Shown: positions 8,996 to 20,625 of the stretch, in pieces | Layout: every line of letters starts with the position of its first letter | Numbering within the stretch: the first letter of the stretch is position 1 | DNA from: Adiantum capillus-veneris | Lineage: Eukaryota; Streptophyta; Polypodiopsida; Polypodiales; Pteridaceae | Reading direction: 5' to 3' | DNA length: 64,000 nucleotides | NCBI GenBank assembly: GCA_014529385.2 | Contig: CM043947.1 | Coordinates: forward strand, 116,663,087 to 116,727,086 | Made by a program: the position numbers and the translations under genes | Notes under the pieces: model-generated | Databases searched by the model: none | The model's input: the letters and a program-made list of their open reading frames with translations, nothing else | What the model was told of the DNA's origin: nothing

Positions 8996-11962
8996 ATGGC
9001 TGACAACAACAACACAGATGTGTTCAAGATGTTTGCTGTTGAGGACAGGTTGGATGGGGACAACTACCCTATGTCGGCTTATATGATGCAACATGTTCTT
9101 GTGTCAAAGGGTGTCTGGAACATTGTGCAGGGCATTGATGTACGTCCTGGTTCTGAGGATGTAGGCGATGTTGAGGATGTTGCAGGTCTTGCTGCAAGGA
9201 TTGCAGATGTTAGAGTTGTTTTGCCTATGGCAGAACAAGCTCGTTGGGATGTTAAGGATGCGCAGGCTCATGCATTGATTGCGTTGTCTATGAAGCGCAC
9301 CATTGTTCCTCACATCCGTTCTGCAAAATCTGCAAAACAGGCTTGGGATATTCTAGCAGGTCTTTATGCAAGCCGCAATGAGGCTAAAATTGCTTTGCTG
9401 CGTAAAGAGCTGGAGTCAAATATTATGCATGAGGAAGATGATATGGACACTTTCCTTGCTAGTGTCAAGGATATTAATGAACAACTTATTTCTGCAGGTG
9501 AAGTCATTTCAGACAGTTCCCTTGTGCAGGCTGTTCTTGATGCCTTACCAGATTCCTACCAGACTTTTGCTAGTACTTGGAGACTGATGACCCAAGGAAA
9601 TCCAGAAGTTGTCAAGTTTGATGCATTATACACATTGCTGTTGCAAGAGTCACTATCTAGAAAAAACAGGACTAGACAGCGTGCAGTTGAACAGGCTTTC
9701 ATTGCTTCTCAAAGAAAGGGTGGTAACAGTAATGCAGCCACTTCTTATGGTTCTGCTACGAGTGGCAAAAATTATGTTCCTAATGCTTGTGCTGGCATCA
9801 CTTCGTCTGGCAATTCTGGTGATAAGGGCAAAAAGAAGATGCGTTGCCATTATTGTAAAGCCAATGATCACTTGATCAAGTCGTGTCCTAAGTTGAAGGC
9901 CAAAGAGGCTAAGAAGAAAGAGGGTGGTTCCAATGCTAATGCTGGTTCCACTACAAATGCAACCATTGTTGAGTCTTCTGTGAAAGGAGACTATGTTGTT
10001 GATGTTGATGCAGAATGGGCTTTTAACACAGAGTGCACTTACAATCCTGCTGTCCATGATGCATGCTTGTCAGTTGCTGCAGATTCACATGTGTGGTATT
10101 TCGACAGTGGTTCTACAAAGCATATTACCTCACATCGTGAATTGTTTACCTCTCTCGAGTCTGTCCCTCATGGGAATTCACTCACTTGTGCCAACAACGC
10201 CTCTTATCCAGTTCAGGGAGTTGCAAAGATTGTGCTCACTGCTGCTAATGGCAGTTCCTTCACACTTGTTGATGCACTTTATGTACCTGGGATCAAGAAG
10301 AATCTCTTGTCTGTATCCGCACTTGCTAGACTTGGACTTGTAGTCAAATTTGTGGATGACAAATGTATAGTTCATGATCTCAGTTTTGGTGATGAAATTG
10401 TTGCATCTGGCCTTTTGTGTCATGGGCTGTATAAGCTCACTTTGTATGACAAGTGTGGACAAAATTTTGCAAATGCTGTTGCAGATTCAAGGGCTATTTC
10501 AGATGCAAAACTTTGGCATGCACGTTTTGGTCATCTAAATTTTGCCAGTTTGCTGCGTTTGCAGAAATCTGATATGGTTGCTTCTTTGCCACCTCTTGAA
10601 GCACCTGTCAAACATGTTTGTGAAGGTTGTACTTTGGGTAAGATGCAGCGTTCTAAATTTCCAAAGGATGGTTCAATTCGGGCAACCCGCAGGTTGCAGC
10701 TCGTGCATAGTGACGTTTGTGGGCCCATGCAAACTCCATCCTTGGGCAATTACCTGTACTTCGTGACTTTCATTGATGATTACGCCAGGCATGCATGGGT
10801 ATTTCCGCTTAAAGCAAAGTCCGAAGTTTTTATGTGCTTCAAACAATTTCTGGCTATGGCTGAAAATGTCTCGAAATGTACTATGGGCACCCTCCGTTCC
10901 GATCGAGGGGGGGAGTATATGTCTCATGAATTTAATGCATTTCTGGCTAGTCGTGGGATAAAACACCAATGTACAGTGCCTTATACACCTCAGCAAAATG
11001 GTGTTGCTGAGAGGAAAAACAGGTCACTGACGGAAATGGCACGATGTATGGTCAAAAGTCAAGCTTTACCGCATTCTTTTTGGCTTGAGGCCATCATGTG
11101 TGCCACTTATGTACTTAACAGGTGTCCTACGAAAGCTTTGCAGTCTATTACTCCATATGAAGCATGGCATGATAGAAAGCCTTCTATTGAGCACATGCGT
11201 GTTTTTGGCTGTTTGGCATATGCTTTGGTGCCACAAGTGCAGCGCAGAAATTTGGATGATAAGGCTGTCAAATGTATTTTTGTTTTTTATAGTGCTGAAA
11301 GCAAAGGTTACAGGTTGTATCATCCGCAAACAAAATGTATTCTGGTTTCACGGGATGTAGTGTTTGTGGAAGATTCTGTTCAGCCCTTGCTGTCATGTAC
11401 TAGAGACAGTAATGTAAGCTCACAGGACATTTATGACACTTTGTTGCCTCTTTTCAGTGGTGGAAATACGAATGTAAGTTCCAATGAGGCAAATGTACAG
11501 CCTATGGGGGTTTCTGAAAATGTTTTAGATCAGCCTATTACTGATGCATATGTACATGATGTACTTGATGAGGAAAGGGCTGAAAATGAGCAGGCTAGAG
11601 GTATGCCAAAATGGCTGGTGCACACTTTGCGTGACAGTAAATTGGATGCACCTTTGTCTAGTCGTACTCGTTCAAGCTCTCGCCATGCATCTTATGCATC
11701 AGATTGTTATGCTTTGGCTGTGTCTAGCTTACATGATGTTGAGGAGCCTCTGACTTTTGATGAAGCACAGAATTCAGAAAATTGGATGGCTGCCATGCAA
11801 TCAGAATATGATGCACTTATAGAAAATGACACATGGACTTTATGTGATTTGCCTCCTGGCAAAAAGGCCATTGGTACTAAGTGGGTTTACAAGTTGAAAC
11901 GCAAGCCGGATGGTGAGATCGATCGCCATAAGGCTCGACTTGTTGCAAAGGGTTATGCATAG
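8996..11962 (+). CDS. Copia gag-protease-integrase-RT polyprotein, N-terminal part to the TAG
   Basis: The start is the ATG at 8996 (ACCATGG context, MADNNNTDVFKM). An in-frame codon at 8936 lies in the leader. Order: gag helical region (about residues 1-250); CCHC zinc knuckle CHYCKANDHLIKSC (284-297); aspartic protease WYFDSGSTKH with catalytic D370; integrase HHCC finger (about 508-545); integrase core D573, D636, E672 with exact DD35E spacing (HSDVCGP, LRSDRGGEY, NGVAERKN); and the start of copia RT (WMAAMQSEYDAL, WVYKLKRKPDGEIDRHKARLVAKGYA). The protein packages and copies element RNA and integrates the cDNA. Translation stops at TAG 11960-11962, five to ten residues before another conserved RT block, so RT is truncated unless the stop is read through. 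A sequencing error is also possible. Confidence 0.9.
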   Translation: MADNNNTDVFKMFAVEDRLDGDNYPMSAYMMQHVLVSKGVWNIVQGIDVRPGSEDVGDVEDVAGLAARIADVRVVLPMAEQARWDVKDAQAHALIALSMKRTIVPHIRSAKSAKQAWDILAGLYASRNEAKIALLRKELESNIMHEEDDMDTFLASVKDINEQLISAGEVISDSSLVQAVLDALPDSYQTFASTWRLMTQGNPEVVKFDALYTLLLQESLSRKNRTRQRAVEQAFIASQRKGGNSNAATSYGSATSGKNYVPNACAGITSSGNSGDKGKKKMRCHYCKANDHLIKSCPKLKAKEAKKKEGGSNANAGSTTNATIVESSVKGDYVVDVDAEWAFNTECTYNPAVHDACLSVAADSHVWYFDSGSTKHITSHRELFTSLESVPHGNSLTCANNASYPVQGVAKIVLTAANGSSFTLVDALYVPGIKKNLLSVSALARLGLVVKFVDDKCIVHDLSFGDEIVASGLLCHGLYKLTLYDKCGQNFANAVADSRAISDAKLWHARFGHLNFASLLRLQKSDMVASLPPLEAPVKHVCEGCTLGKMQRSKFPKDGSIRATRRLQLVHSDVCGPMQTPSLGNYLYFVTFIDDYARHAWVFPLKAKSEVFMCFKQFLAMAENVSKCTMGTLRSDRGGEYMSHEFNAFLASRGIKHQCTVPYTPQQNGVAERKNRSLTEMARCMVKSQALPHSFWLEAIMCATYVLNRCPTKALQSITPYEAWHDRKPSIEHMRVFGCLAYALVPQVQRRNLDDKAVKCIFVFYSAESKGYRLYHPQTKCILVSRDVVFVEDSVQPLLSCTRDSNVSSQDIYDTLLPLFSGGNTNVSSNEANVQPMGVSENVLDQPITDAYVHDVLDEERAENEQARGMPKWLVHTLRDSKLDAPLSSRTRSSSRHASYASDCYALAVSSLHDVEEPLTFDEAQNSENWMAAMQSEYDALIENDTWTLCDLPPGKKAIGTKWVYKLKRKPDGEIDRHKARLVAKGYA

Positions 11963-13282
11963 CAAAAAGGCATAGATTATGAAGAGACTTTTGCTCCCAC
12001 TTTTCGTATGACTACTGTGCGTTTTCTATGTGCATTGGCATCTCATTTTGGTTGGGATGTACATCAATCAGACATTGTTACTGCTTTCTTGAATGGTGAC
12101 ATATTTGAGGAAGTTTATATAACGCAGCCTCGCGGTTTTGTCATAAAAGGACAAGAGGACAAAGTGTGCAAATGTAACAAGGCTTTGTATGGGTTGAAGC
12201 AATCTCCTCGTGCTTGGTATGAGAAAGCTGACACTCATTTGGTCAAACAAGGCTTTCGTAACAGTCCAACAGAAAGCACATTGTATGTAAAGCGTGAGGG
12301 TGATGTATTTCTCATCGTGGTTCTTTATGTTGATGATTTGCTGATCACTGGACCAAATGAGAGATATATTGCTGAATTTAAGGCTGATATGAATGCTACT
12401 TTCAAGATGAAAGATTTGGGGTTGTTGCATCATTATTTGGGTATACAGTTTAAGCAGTGTGATGGTGGTATTGCCTTGTGTCAGAAAAGTTACATAGAGA
12501 CATTGCTATGTAAGTTTGGACTTGAGGATTGCAAACCTATTGCCACTCCCATGGAAACAGGTTTGAAGTTGAGTCTACATGATGTTGGCGATCCTGCTGA
12601 TGTCACTCTTTACCAAACTGTTGTTGGCTGCCTCATTTATGTATGCAACACGAGGCCGGATATTCATTTTGCAGTCTCACAGGTCAGCAAATTTATGCAT
12701 AGCCCAGGGTCTAAGCATTGGCAGGCTGTCGAGAGGATTTTTCGCTACCTTAGTGGCACTTTACATCTTCGCTTTTTTTATCCCAAGGGGAGATCATTGC
12801 CGCCAAAATTACATGCTTTTTCGGACTCAGATTGGGCTGGTTGTTTTGACACGCGAGTGTCCACATCAGGTTTTTGTTTCATGCTTGGAAGTTCATGTAT
12901 ATCATGGTTGAGCAAGAAGCAACCTACTGTGGCCACTTCGAGTTGTGACGCTGAGTACAGGGCAGTCTTCACAGCTACGGTTGAGTGTGTATGGCTCAGA
13001 TGCCTTATGGCTAATTTGGGTGTTGGACAGGACACTGCCAACACTATCTACACTGACAGTCAGAGCGCATTGGCAGTTGCGAGGAACCCAGTTTTTCATG
13101 CTCGCACAAAGCACATTGAGGTGCATTACCACTATGTCAGGGAGAGGCTCTCAGCAGGAGAGATCAGCTTGGCTTATGTGCCAACACAGGACAACCTTGC
13201 AGATCTTTTCACAAAGGCATTGTCTCGTGAGAAGCTTGAAGCTTTCCGCAAAGCTTTGGGCTTACTCCCCTTTGTGGACTGA
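11963..13282 (+). CDS. Copia RT (C-terminal part) and RNase H, after the TAG
   Basis: This is the same frame as the upstream part and has no frameshift. It opens with QKGIDYEETFAPT, then TAFLNGD and ALYGLKQSPRAWY. The RT active site is YVDD (12326-12337, residue about 1111 of the joined numbering) in VLYVDDLLITG. Then DLGLLHHYLGIQ and RNase H with SDSDWAG, SSCDAEYRA, YTDSQSAL and KHIEVHYHYVRE, ending at the TGA of 13280-13282. An internal ATG at 12008 exists but would cut RT. Without readthrough of the TAG this part is probably not made. All catalytic Asp/Glu residues I looked for are present. Confidence 0.9.
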   Translation, partial: QKGIDYEETFAPTFRMTTVRFLCALASHFGWDVHQSDIVTAFLNGDIFEEVYITQPRGFVIKGQEDKVCKCNKALYGLKQSPRAWYEKADTHLVKQGFRNSPTESTLYVKREGDVFLIVVLYVDDLLITGPNERYIAEFKADMNATFKMKDLGLLHHYLGIQFKQCDGGIALCQKSYIETLLCKFGLEDCKPIATPMETGLKLSLHDVGDPADVTLYQTVVGCLIYVCNTRPDIHFAVSQVSKFMHSPGSKHWQAVERIFRYLSGTLHLRFFYPKGRSLPPKLHAFSDSDWAGCFDTRVSTSGFCFMLGSSCISWLSKKQPTVATSSCDAEYRAVFTATVECVWLRCLMANLGVGQDTANTIYTDSQSALAVARNPVFHARTKHIEVHYHYVRERLSAGEISLAYVPTQDNLADLFTKALSREKLEAFRKALGLLPFVD

Positions 13283-13344
13283 TCCTGTCCTCAGGGCATG
13301 GCACTTCCCTTTACTCATGTGCCAGCTCTCGTTCACCGCATCAC

Positions 13345-13357
13345 TCCAGTGGGGATT
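13345..13357 (+). promoter_or_regulatory. Copia polypurine tract (3')
   Basis: CCAGTGGGGATT lies directly before the 3' LTR TGTTACC. It is the expected site for plus-strand priming, though short and only partly purine. Confidence 0.65.
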
Positions 13358-13584
13358 TGTTACCATATACATGTGGTAGTGATGTGTGTGAACACACTAG
13401 GACCTCCGGGGCATTTTTTCCCTCTTTAGGAGGTTTTTCCCCCCGTGCATTGTATATACGCCCATCACTCTAGGGCTATCAATCTTTCCATTGCACACGA
13501 AGTAATACACTCTCCATTGTGTGCCTTGAGCTTCCTTCGTCTTCTCCAAGCTGTGTGTGTTTCTCTGCAACCCTAATTCCAACA
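13358..13584 (+). repeat. Copia 3' LTR
   Basis: 227 bp, TGTTACC...CCAACA, almost identical to 8407-8633. It is followed by CTTTC (13585-13589), the right target-site duplication. Confidence 0.95.
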
Positions 13585-13589
13585 CTTTC

Positions 13590-14345
13590 ATTGCATGTAC
13601 CCATCCGTGTTGACACGCATACCTACAAGTAATAGAAAGAGATGATTTTTTTTGGGGTTATGCAATTCATATGTGCATGTAGGTTGTTGCATGCCTAACA
13701 ATGTTTTGGGGTTAAGCTCTGAAAAATGTGTATTTTAATTGAATAGATCACTTTCATGTTGGCTTAGATAAGTTGATGGTCATATCAAGTCCAATATGGA
13801 TTGATGCTAAAACAGCATCGGAGTTTAAGCTCATGTATAAACCTCCATTGCAAGCCTTGGCCAAAAACATATTTTATAACTTGGATGCTAATAATAGGAC
13901 TATATTTCTTGGTGAACAATGATTACAAAAAGCTTCTCTAGTATTATGGATGAAAAAATTGGAGGGTGATTTCAATCATTATAATTGACCCAAAAAAGTT
14001 CCCAAAATTGCAATTCTTTTATTTTGCAATGCATGAACTTTTCAGTTGATATGTCACATTAAATTTTGATGGTTTTTTGAAACGAATATAGAGATCAGTA
14101 ACTATTTATATTGATATTGATGCTCTATGTAGGCTCTCATTTTCATCCAAGTGCAAGATGAGCTTATAAATTTCTTTACATATAGGTGTCGCAAATTATG
14201 AAGATTATGTGGGAAGCCTACTTGAGAAGGATCAAAAGCTAATAGCAAGAGTCGGCAAGAAATATTGTTGAGGCAGAGAGTCTTGGTATCCACTTACTTA
14301 TCCTTAAAAGTAGAAATTCAAAATCAAGCGGTACCCACTCATCCA
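13590..14345. other. Intergenic, no gene seen
   Basis: It begins with ATGTACCCATCCGTGTTGAC, related to the TGTAGCCATCC family left of the copia element. The rest is AT-rich with no recognisable frame. Confidence 0.5.
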
Positions 14346-14346
14346 A

Positions 14347-14348
<2 letters not shown>

Positions 14349-14426
<78 letters not shown>
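14349..14426. repeat. Compound (CT)n(CA)n microsatellite
   Basis: About 18 CT units run straight into about 21 CA units. The open frames across it (SLSLSL, THTHTH, CVCVCV) are artefacts of the repeat. Confidence 0.95.
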
Positions 14427-14427
<1 letters not shown>

Positions 14428-14624
14428 TGCTCGCTCGATTTTCTCCTTGCTCGAAAATATTCGCTCGCCATACAGTAGGACTCCCCTTTGACCACTCTTA
14501 CACATCTCTTACACACCCACCATTCTTGCACACATGATATACACCTATTTGTCAAAATGTTAATCACCTCCACAAGCTCGTGGCAAATAAAGGGGCACTC
14601 CTAGACCCCTCCTCTTCTTAATGA

Positions 14625-15048
14625 ACTAGCATACTCATTATGCTAAATATCACACCCAAGATACTAGGAATGCTAACTAGTACAGACCTTGTGTTAAACA
14701 GCATACTCAAAATGCTAGTGAGCATACTAGGTATGTTAACTAGCATAAAGTGTTAACCATCATACTTTGTATGCTGGGTAGATTACTAGGCATGCTAGCT
14801 ACCATACTCATTATGTTGAGCAGCATGGCCATCATACTAGGAATGCTAGCTAGCATAAACGTTGTGTTAAACAACATACTCAGCATGCTTAACAACATAC
14901 TAGGTAAGTTAACTAGCATAGCATATTGTGTTAACTATCATACTCTATATGCTAGGTAGATTACTAAGAATGCTAACTAGCATACGCATGGCATGCTCAC
15001 TGTCTTAACCTAGCGTCTTAGCAAGCATTCTCAGTTTAACAAGCTTAT
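14625..15048. repeat. AGCATA/TATGCT minisatellite array, third block
   Basis: Same family as 5290-6490, with repeated CTAGCATA, TATGCTAGGTAGATTACTA and CATACTAGGTATGTTAAC. It ends where the LTR of the large gypsy element begins. The far flank of that element (28275-28340) also has GATCAGCATATA-type sequence, so the retroelement probably landed in such an array. Confidence 0.7.
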
Positions 15049-18000
15049 TGAGAGACACCCCTCCCTGGGGGTATATGCACAAAATATACAATTTGCACCT
15101 TTATGTAATTTTCAATATACATCAGAGTTGCGAAAGTGTTAAATGTGTTTGGATGTAGTCCCAACCAAGCATGGAGTTAAGGCCATGAGTTGTACTACAT
15201 CCAAAGGCACCTAGTGACTAGTGCTACCCCTAAATGGGTGTTATGAATGAAAGCGTACTCAAAAAAATTAGAACATTGTGGAGGGTGAATATATGTGTAC
15301 ACCACATTGCCAAAAGAGAGAGAATATAGTGGAGGGTGAAATAGAGTGCATAGAGACTTGAGATAATGATAACAGAGAATCTTTACATGCCCCATCTAAA
15401 TGAAACAGGAAACCATGTATTAATGCAATGACAAAATCCATAACATCAAAAAAGAATATGACAAAATAACTAGAAGAGAACCAGATCCTGTGTACGGATT
15501 GACCGGTGCACCCATCCATTTCCACTCTACTATGGACAAAGAGAATTTCACTTCGTCCGAAGCGAGCCAAAACACCTCCAACCTACCTGAGCCAGACATC
15601 AGTTGAGGCCACTTCCCCTCCCTCCATGAACTCGAGCTCTGAAAGGATCCCAAGTACCATTAGGTGGTAGGGTATCAACACCAACCATACCAGTTTAGAC
15701 GCCACGCCTCTGTGATTCCCAGCACCAGGTGTTTAGGCAAAGCCAAGGCAAAATCCTCGATGATTTAGCCATGTAGGTCATTCAACCCCCAGTGTTAGAT
15801 AAGCCTTACAAAAAGAAGAAGACATAGGCAAAATCCCTGATCTAGCAAAGCCCTAGGTCAATGACCCTTTTGTCTTAGGCTAAGCATTTTAGGTGATCCT
15901 AATCTTGTAGCGACGTTGCTATAAGAAACATAACACGTGAGTTCAATCACAATAGCACAGACAAATCCGACCTTTAGATCAACCATAAACCATAGCTTCA
16001 CACATATGCAAAAATTAACTTTTTGACATTTTTGGGAGCATGCATAGCATGCAAATGAAAGTATTTGACCTCAAAACAATTCATCAAGCTCAGATCCATA
16101 GTATAGACTAGCACTCTATCACATCACTTTACCCATATGATATTCACACAACAAACGGTAACCCAAAAAGAAAGCCACTTTAGTCATATATGACTATGCG
16201 GTTCGGGTTGACTAACCATATACCCTCACATAAGTTTATGGGCGTCTAATAACTGAAATCAACTCACCAAAACAAACCATAAATCATACATAAGCAGCTC
16301 GATTAACTCATGACGTCATATGGTACTCCCCCTAGGTAGCACCCCTACACGCATAGGTAAAACCAGTTATGGAATCATCAATAACTCGCATACCCAAGGT
16401 GATAACGGAGACATAAATAAATTTATCATTAAGTTTCATCAATATTTTCAATTGCTTGGTTAAGTGGGTTTGCTCATCCGGTGAATCTATATAGTGGTTC
16501 TCCAAGGAGCTTGGGTCCGAGATTTTTATTGTGTAGTGCACAGCAAGCTGTTTTTTTTACCATATCGCTTAGATCGTGCGTGATTTTTGCAAGACACCAA
16601 AGATAGAAAATGTTATAAATGATGTGTGTGTGTTTTATCTCTGGTTTAAAGGGTTCGGGCTGATTCATAACGATTTGTGAGTTATGACCAAAACAGTGTT
16701 ACTATCGCTTCTATGACGTGAAACAAAAAGCGTTTTTTATGCACACACGTTATCATAAACACATTGTGTGCATAAATCAGCGTATCAAAAATGATGAAAT
16801 AATCATGCAAAAAATTCATACGTACTCGGTAAATCCATACATACGCTCGTATGTGAAAAAACAATCATCGAGAGGGTGACCACTCAGAAAAACAATAGAC
16901 AGAGAGAGAGAGATGATCATGGCTATGGAGTTTAGAGCTTCTCACCGTGCTTTAGAATTGATTAGGGGATGTCAAAAGGCTTCTTGCTTTGCCGCAAGAG
17001 AGCGATGATGAGATCTACATAGAGGTTTTCACCAGGAGAGCTTCCGGAGAGCGCGTACACCGTGAAACGAGAGAGGAGATAGTAAGCAAGTAGAGAGATA
17101 ATATCCTTTTTCTTCTTCTTCTTCCCGTATACGAGAGACAAGAGCTTATGGAGATGGTGATGAAGTGCTTGCACCACTCCGCATAATAGGTAAGTATTGC
17201 CTTGCAATATTATACTCAACAGACGGCACTGAAAACTGAGACTTGCAGGTGATTTCATGACACTGTGTAAGACCGGAGTGAGTCCCAAGGCAAAATCTAG
17301 CGCTAGTTTTTGGTCCAAGAATAGCTGCACAGCTTTTGGAGCTTTGCTAAAAACATGCCTTTGCTTTTGGTGGTCAACTCTCCCAGTTACCAACCTATAT
17401 TTACAGTAAAATTGGCCAATTGAACAGTACTCGACCAACTAACGGAACCTTCGGCAGACTATGTTGCCCCGTGATGTCCCGACGTAATTATGACTTTCTC
17501 GTACTACCCCGACGTATTTACAGTACTGCTTTTTTTAAAAATAATTCTCGCAAAAATCTTGTTTGGTCCTGTTTTTTCTCCCATTTTTAACTCCGACGGA
17601 GACTAAAATTAATATTTTTATGCTTAGGTCATCCTAAAAAGCACATTGCTTTTCAAAAACCCCGAAAAGCATGAAAAGCTAAAAGTAGCGTTAAAAGAGA
17701 AAAAAACAAAATTTTCTAAAATTGAACCACGAGTTTCCCTTGTCCACTGGGATAAGAAAGCGGACTCGCTTTTCACTAAAAAGCACTAAAAATCATGAAA
17801 AGCTAAAATAGTGTGAAAAGCACTTGAAAAGCAGATTTTTTCAAAATTGAACCATAGCTTCCCTGGAACAGGTAGATTAAAGATCCGACCCTACTTTTTG
17901 CAAAAAAAATGCCTAAAAGCATTAAAAGCATGAAAAAGCTAAAAATAGGTTATTTTTCCAAAATTGAACTAAACGTCCGTCTAACCTACTAGAACATGGA

Positions 18001-18133
18001 AACGACCTTGATTTTTATTTTAGAACTCTACAATAGTGTCAATCAAGCATCCGAAATCCAAAGTTTGGCAAAATAGATATTGAAAGATATTTTTTTAATT
18101 TCTAAAAAAGACCCAAAATTTGGGGATCTTACA
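15049..18133 (-). repeat. Gypsy 3' LTR (left copy)
   Basis: 3,085 bp. On the minus strand it starts TGTAAGATCC and ends CTCTCA. No gene inside. It carries a short GA tract (about 16900-16913) and a short TTC tract (about 17108-17124), at the same places where the right LTR has longer ones. Relative to the right LTR it lacks about 600 bp near 15959-15968. Confidence 0.85.
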
Positions 18134-18146
18134 TCCTCCCACACTT
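18134..18146 (-). promoter_or_regulatory. Polypurine tract of the large gypsy element
   Basis: The minus strand reads AAGTGTGGGAGGA directly before TGTAAGATCC. This is the expected plus-strand primer site at the 3' LTR and fixes the element's orientation as minus. Confidence 0.7.
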
Positions 18147-19202
18147 GAAAAATTTGAGGTGTCCTCACCTCGCCATGAATCTAGGTAATTCAATCTCATT
18201 ACATCATCACGTTCCCAAGTGGCATCTTCCTGGGGATACATTGACCATTTAACAATGTGTTCAATAATGGTCTGATTATGTAGAGGCTTAGTTCTATTTG
18301 AAGTATCATGTCCGGATATATCAAAAGTTCCATCGATAGAGGTAGGTAATAGAGAATCATCAAGAATGTGTTGTGGATCATGTGCATACTTCTTGAGTAA
18401 GATGACATAAAAAATATCATGTACTTTTTTATGTGGTGGTAACAAGAGTCTATAAGCTTGATCATTAATCCTCTCTGTGATCACAAAAGGTCCACAATAT
18501 CTAGCACTTAGCTTCTTACACTTTCCCACTAAGGAGCTACATTTGGGTTTCACTCTCAAAAATACCATATCGTCCTCTTCACAAAGTCTGCTAGATCATT
18601 TTGGGTCAGCATAACTCTTTTGTCTATCTTGAGCAGTCTTAATATCCTGCTGTATAAGATCGATCTATAGTTTCATTTCATCCAACATTTCTTTGAATGC
18701 TTAAACTCGTATGAGAGGGTCTGTCCATTTGAGCGGAGTAAAACACTCTTGTCCATATAATGCTTAAAAAGGAGACATCCTAATTGAGTGTTGGAATGAG
18801 AAATTATACACAAATTCAACCAAATATAAATATCTAGTCCATTGACTATGCTCATGCATATAGTAAGCTCTTAACATGTCTTTAACAATTTGATTTGCTC
18901 TTTTTGTATGTCCATCACTTTGAGGGTGTAAGCCATACTAAAGGTCAAGTGGGTTCTTGTAGCTGAGAAAAAGGCTTTCCAAAAATTTAAGGTGAACTTC
19001 ACATCACAATCAGAAATTATCCGTCGAGGTAAACCATGATACATGAAGACACCTTTTATGAAGACTTGAGCTATGTCCTTAGCCGTAAATTGTCTTGACT
19101 AGAAATAAATGGTTCATTTTTGTAAGCATATCAACAACCACAAAAATAGAGTCATATCTCACAGATGCAGGAAGTCTTGTATAAAATCCATGGATTTTTA
19201 CA
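18134..19202 (-). pseudogene. Integrase core and C-terminus with chromodomain (degraded)
   Basis: Minus reading starts at the inversion junction with SMDFIQDLPASVRYDSIFVVVD, the start of the integrase catalytic core. It continues through GLPRRIISDCDVKF (second Asp region). Stops then interrupt, and an open part (18095-18568) holds the C-terminal barrel (KLSARYCGPFVITERI, VHDIFYVILLKKY) and a chromodomain signature, HIVKWSMYPQEDATWE. The chromodomain marks the element as a chromovirus. It normally steers integration toward modified chromatin. The frame runs past the polypurine tract into the LTR, so the native stop is lost or uncertain. The N-terminal zinc finger lies on the other strand at 20870-21130. 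Confidence 0.8.
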
Positions 19203-19542
19203 TGATCACAAAGTGTTAATTAACGTTAACGACCATATAAATTGGAGTTTTTCAAAATTGGTTTCTTCCCCCTTCATCCGATAGTATAAATGCATGACTT
19301 TGTCAACGTTAACAAAAGATTCACCTTACCAACTACATGTTCACTCTAATGTCATTTTGAGTCATTACGTGAATTTCAAATCCCTAAATAAAGCATATAA
19401 AATGTCGATACTTGAATCTGCGGAACTCAAGGAGCAACTAGCTCAACTTCTTGAACAAGGTTTCATTCGACCTAGCATTTCTCCATGGAGTACTCCAGTT
19501 CTCTTTAATCGGAAGAAGGATGGTTCTCTACGTCTCTGTATT

Positions 19543-19740
19543 GATTATCATGGATTGAACCAGGTAATAGTCAAGAATAAGTATGTAGTACTAAGGATTG
19601 ATGAGCTGCTTGACCGATTACATGGAGCTTCTATCTTCACAAAAATTGATATTAAGTCATGGTATTACTAAATCCAAATCAAGGAGGAGGACATACCAAA
19701 GACATGATTTACTACTTGTTTTAAACATTATGAATTTACA
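19543..19740 (+). repeat. 198-bp RT segment, original copy
   Basis: GATTATCATGGATTGAACC to TTATGAATTTACA. It encodes the DYxGLN to DIKSWY part of RT. A second copy of the same length lies at 20626-20823, about 1.08 kb downstream. Confidence 0.85.
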
Positions 19741-20625
19741 ATTGTGCCTTTTGAACTTACAAATGCTCCTGCAAGTTTTATTCGTTTCATGATCGATGTG
19801 TTTCAAGATCATCTTGATGACTTTGTTCTGGTCTTCTTTGATGATATCTTGGTTTAATCAAGAAATAGAGAAGAAAATAAACAACATGCGCGAGAGTGCT
19901 TGAACTTCTTCGTAAAAATCAACTTTATGCTAAACGTAGCAAATGCACCTTCTTCACTGACAAGGTGGACTATTTGGGATTTATTGTGTCCAAGGATGGT
20001 GTTTTTACTGATCCAAGTAAGATCAAAGCTGTTATATCTTGGCCTACACCGAAATCAGTACGAGAAGTACGTGGCTTTCTTGGCTTACGAGGATAGTATC
20101 GTACATTTATTCAAGGCTACGCTAAGATTGCATCTACACTGACTAATACGCTTAAGAAGGCGAAAGTGTTTACTTGGAATGAACATGCTCAAGCTAGTTT
20201 TGAGAAACTCAAAAAAGCTTTGGTAAATGCTCCAATACTACAGCACTTAGACTTCTCAAAGAAATTCATTGTTCTCATTGATGCAAGTGGACAAGCAGTC
20301 GGTGGCATTCTATCTCAAGATGGAAAACCAGTAGCTTATGAATCTTGTAAGTTACCTATACATGAGTTAAATTATCTTACGCATGACTTGAAATTATTGG
20401 CCGTTGTGCATGCTCTTAAAGTATGGTGACATTATCTTCTTGAAAGGAAATTTAAAGTACATATCAATCACAAAAGCCTGAAGTGGATCTACACCCAACC
20501 TGACCATAATATGCGTCAACGAAGATGGATGGAGTTGTTACATTGAAAATATGATTTTGAATCGAGTATAAACCTAGGAAGGAGAATCTTGTGGTCGATG
20601 CCTTAAGCAGAAAGAGTATTGTAGT

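Larger units (their letters stand above)
8407..13584 (+). mobile_element. Nearly intact Ty1/copia LTR retrotransposon
   Basis: This is a complete 5,178-bp element with 227-bp LTRs, both TG...CA. The target-site duplication is CTTTC (8402-8406 and 13585-13589), the PBS TGGTATCAGAGC matches initiator-Met tRNA, and there is a purine-rich tract before the 3' LTR. The single polyprotein frame (gag, protease, integrase, RT, RNase H) follows copia order, with integrase before RT. The LTRs differ at about five positions by eye, so the insertion is recent. The one obvious coding defect is a TAG at 11960-11962. It inserted beside a small palindromic repeat family. Confidence 0.95.

Noticed and set aside
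15268-15570. Open frames repeated at 15.3-15.6 and 24.7-25.1 kb
   Set aside because: They are conserved only because they lie in the two LTR copies; no protein features.
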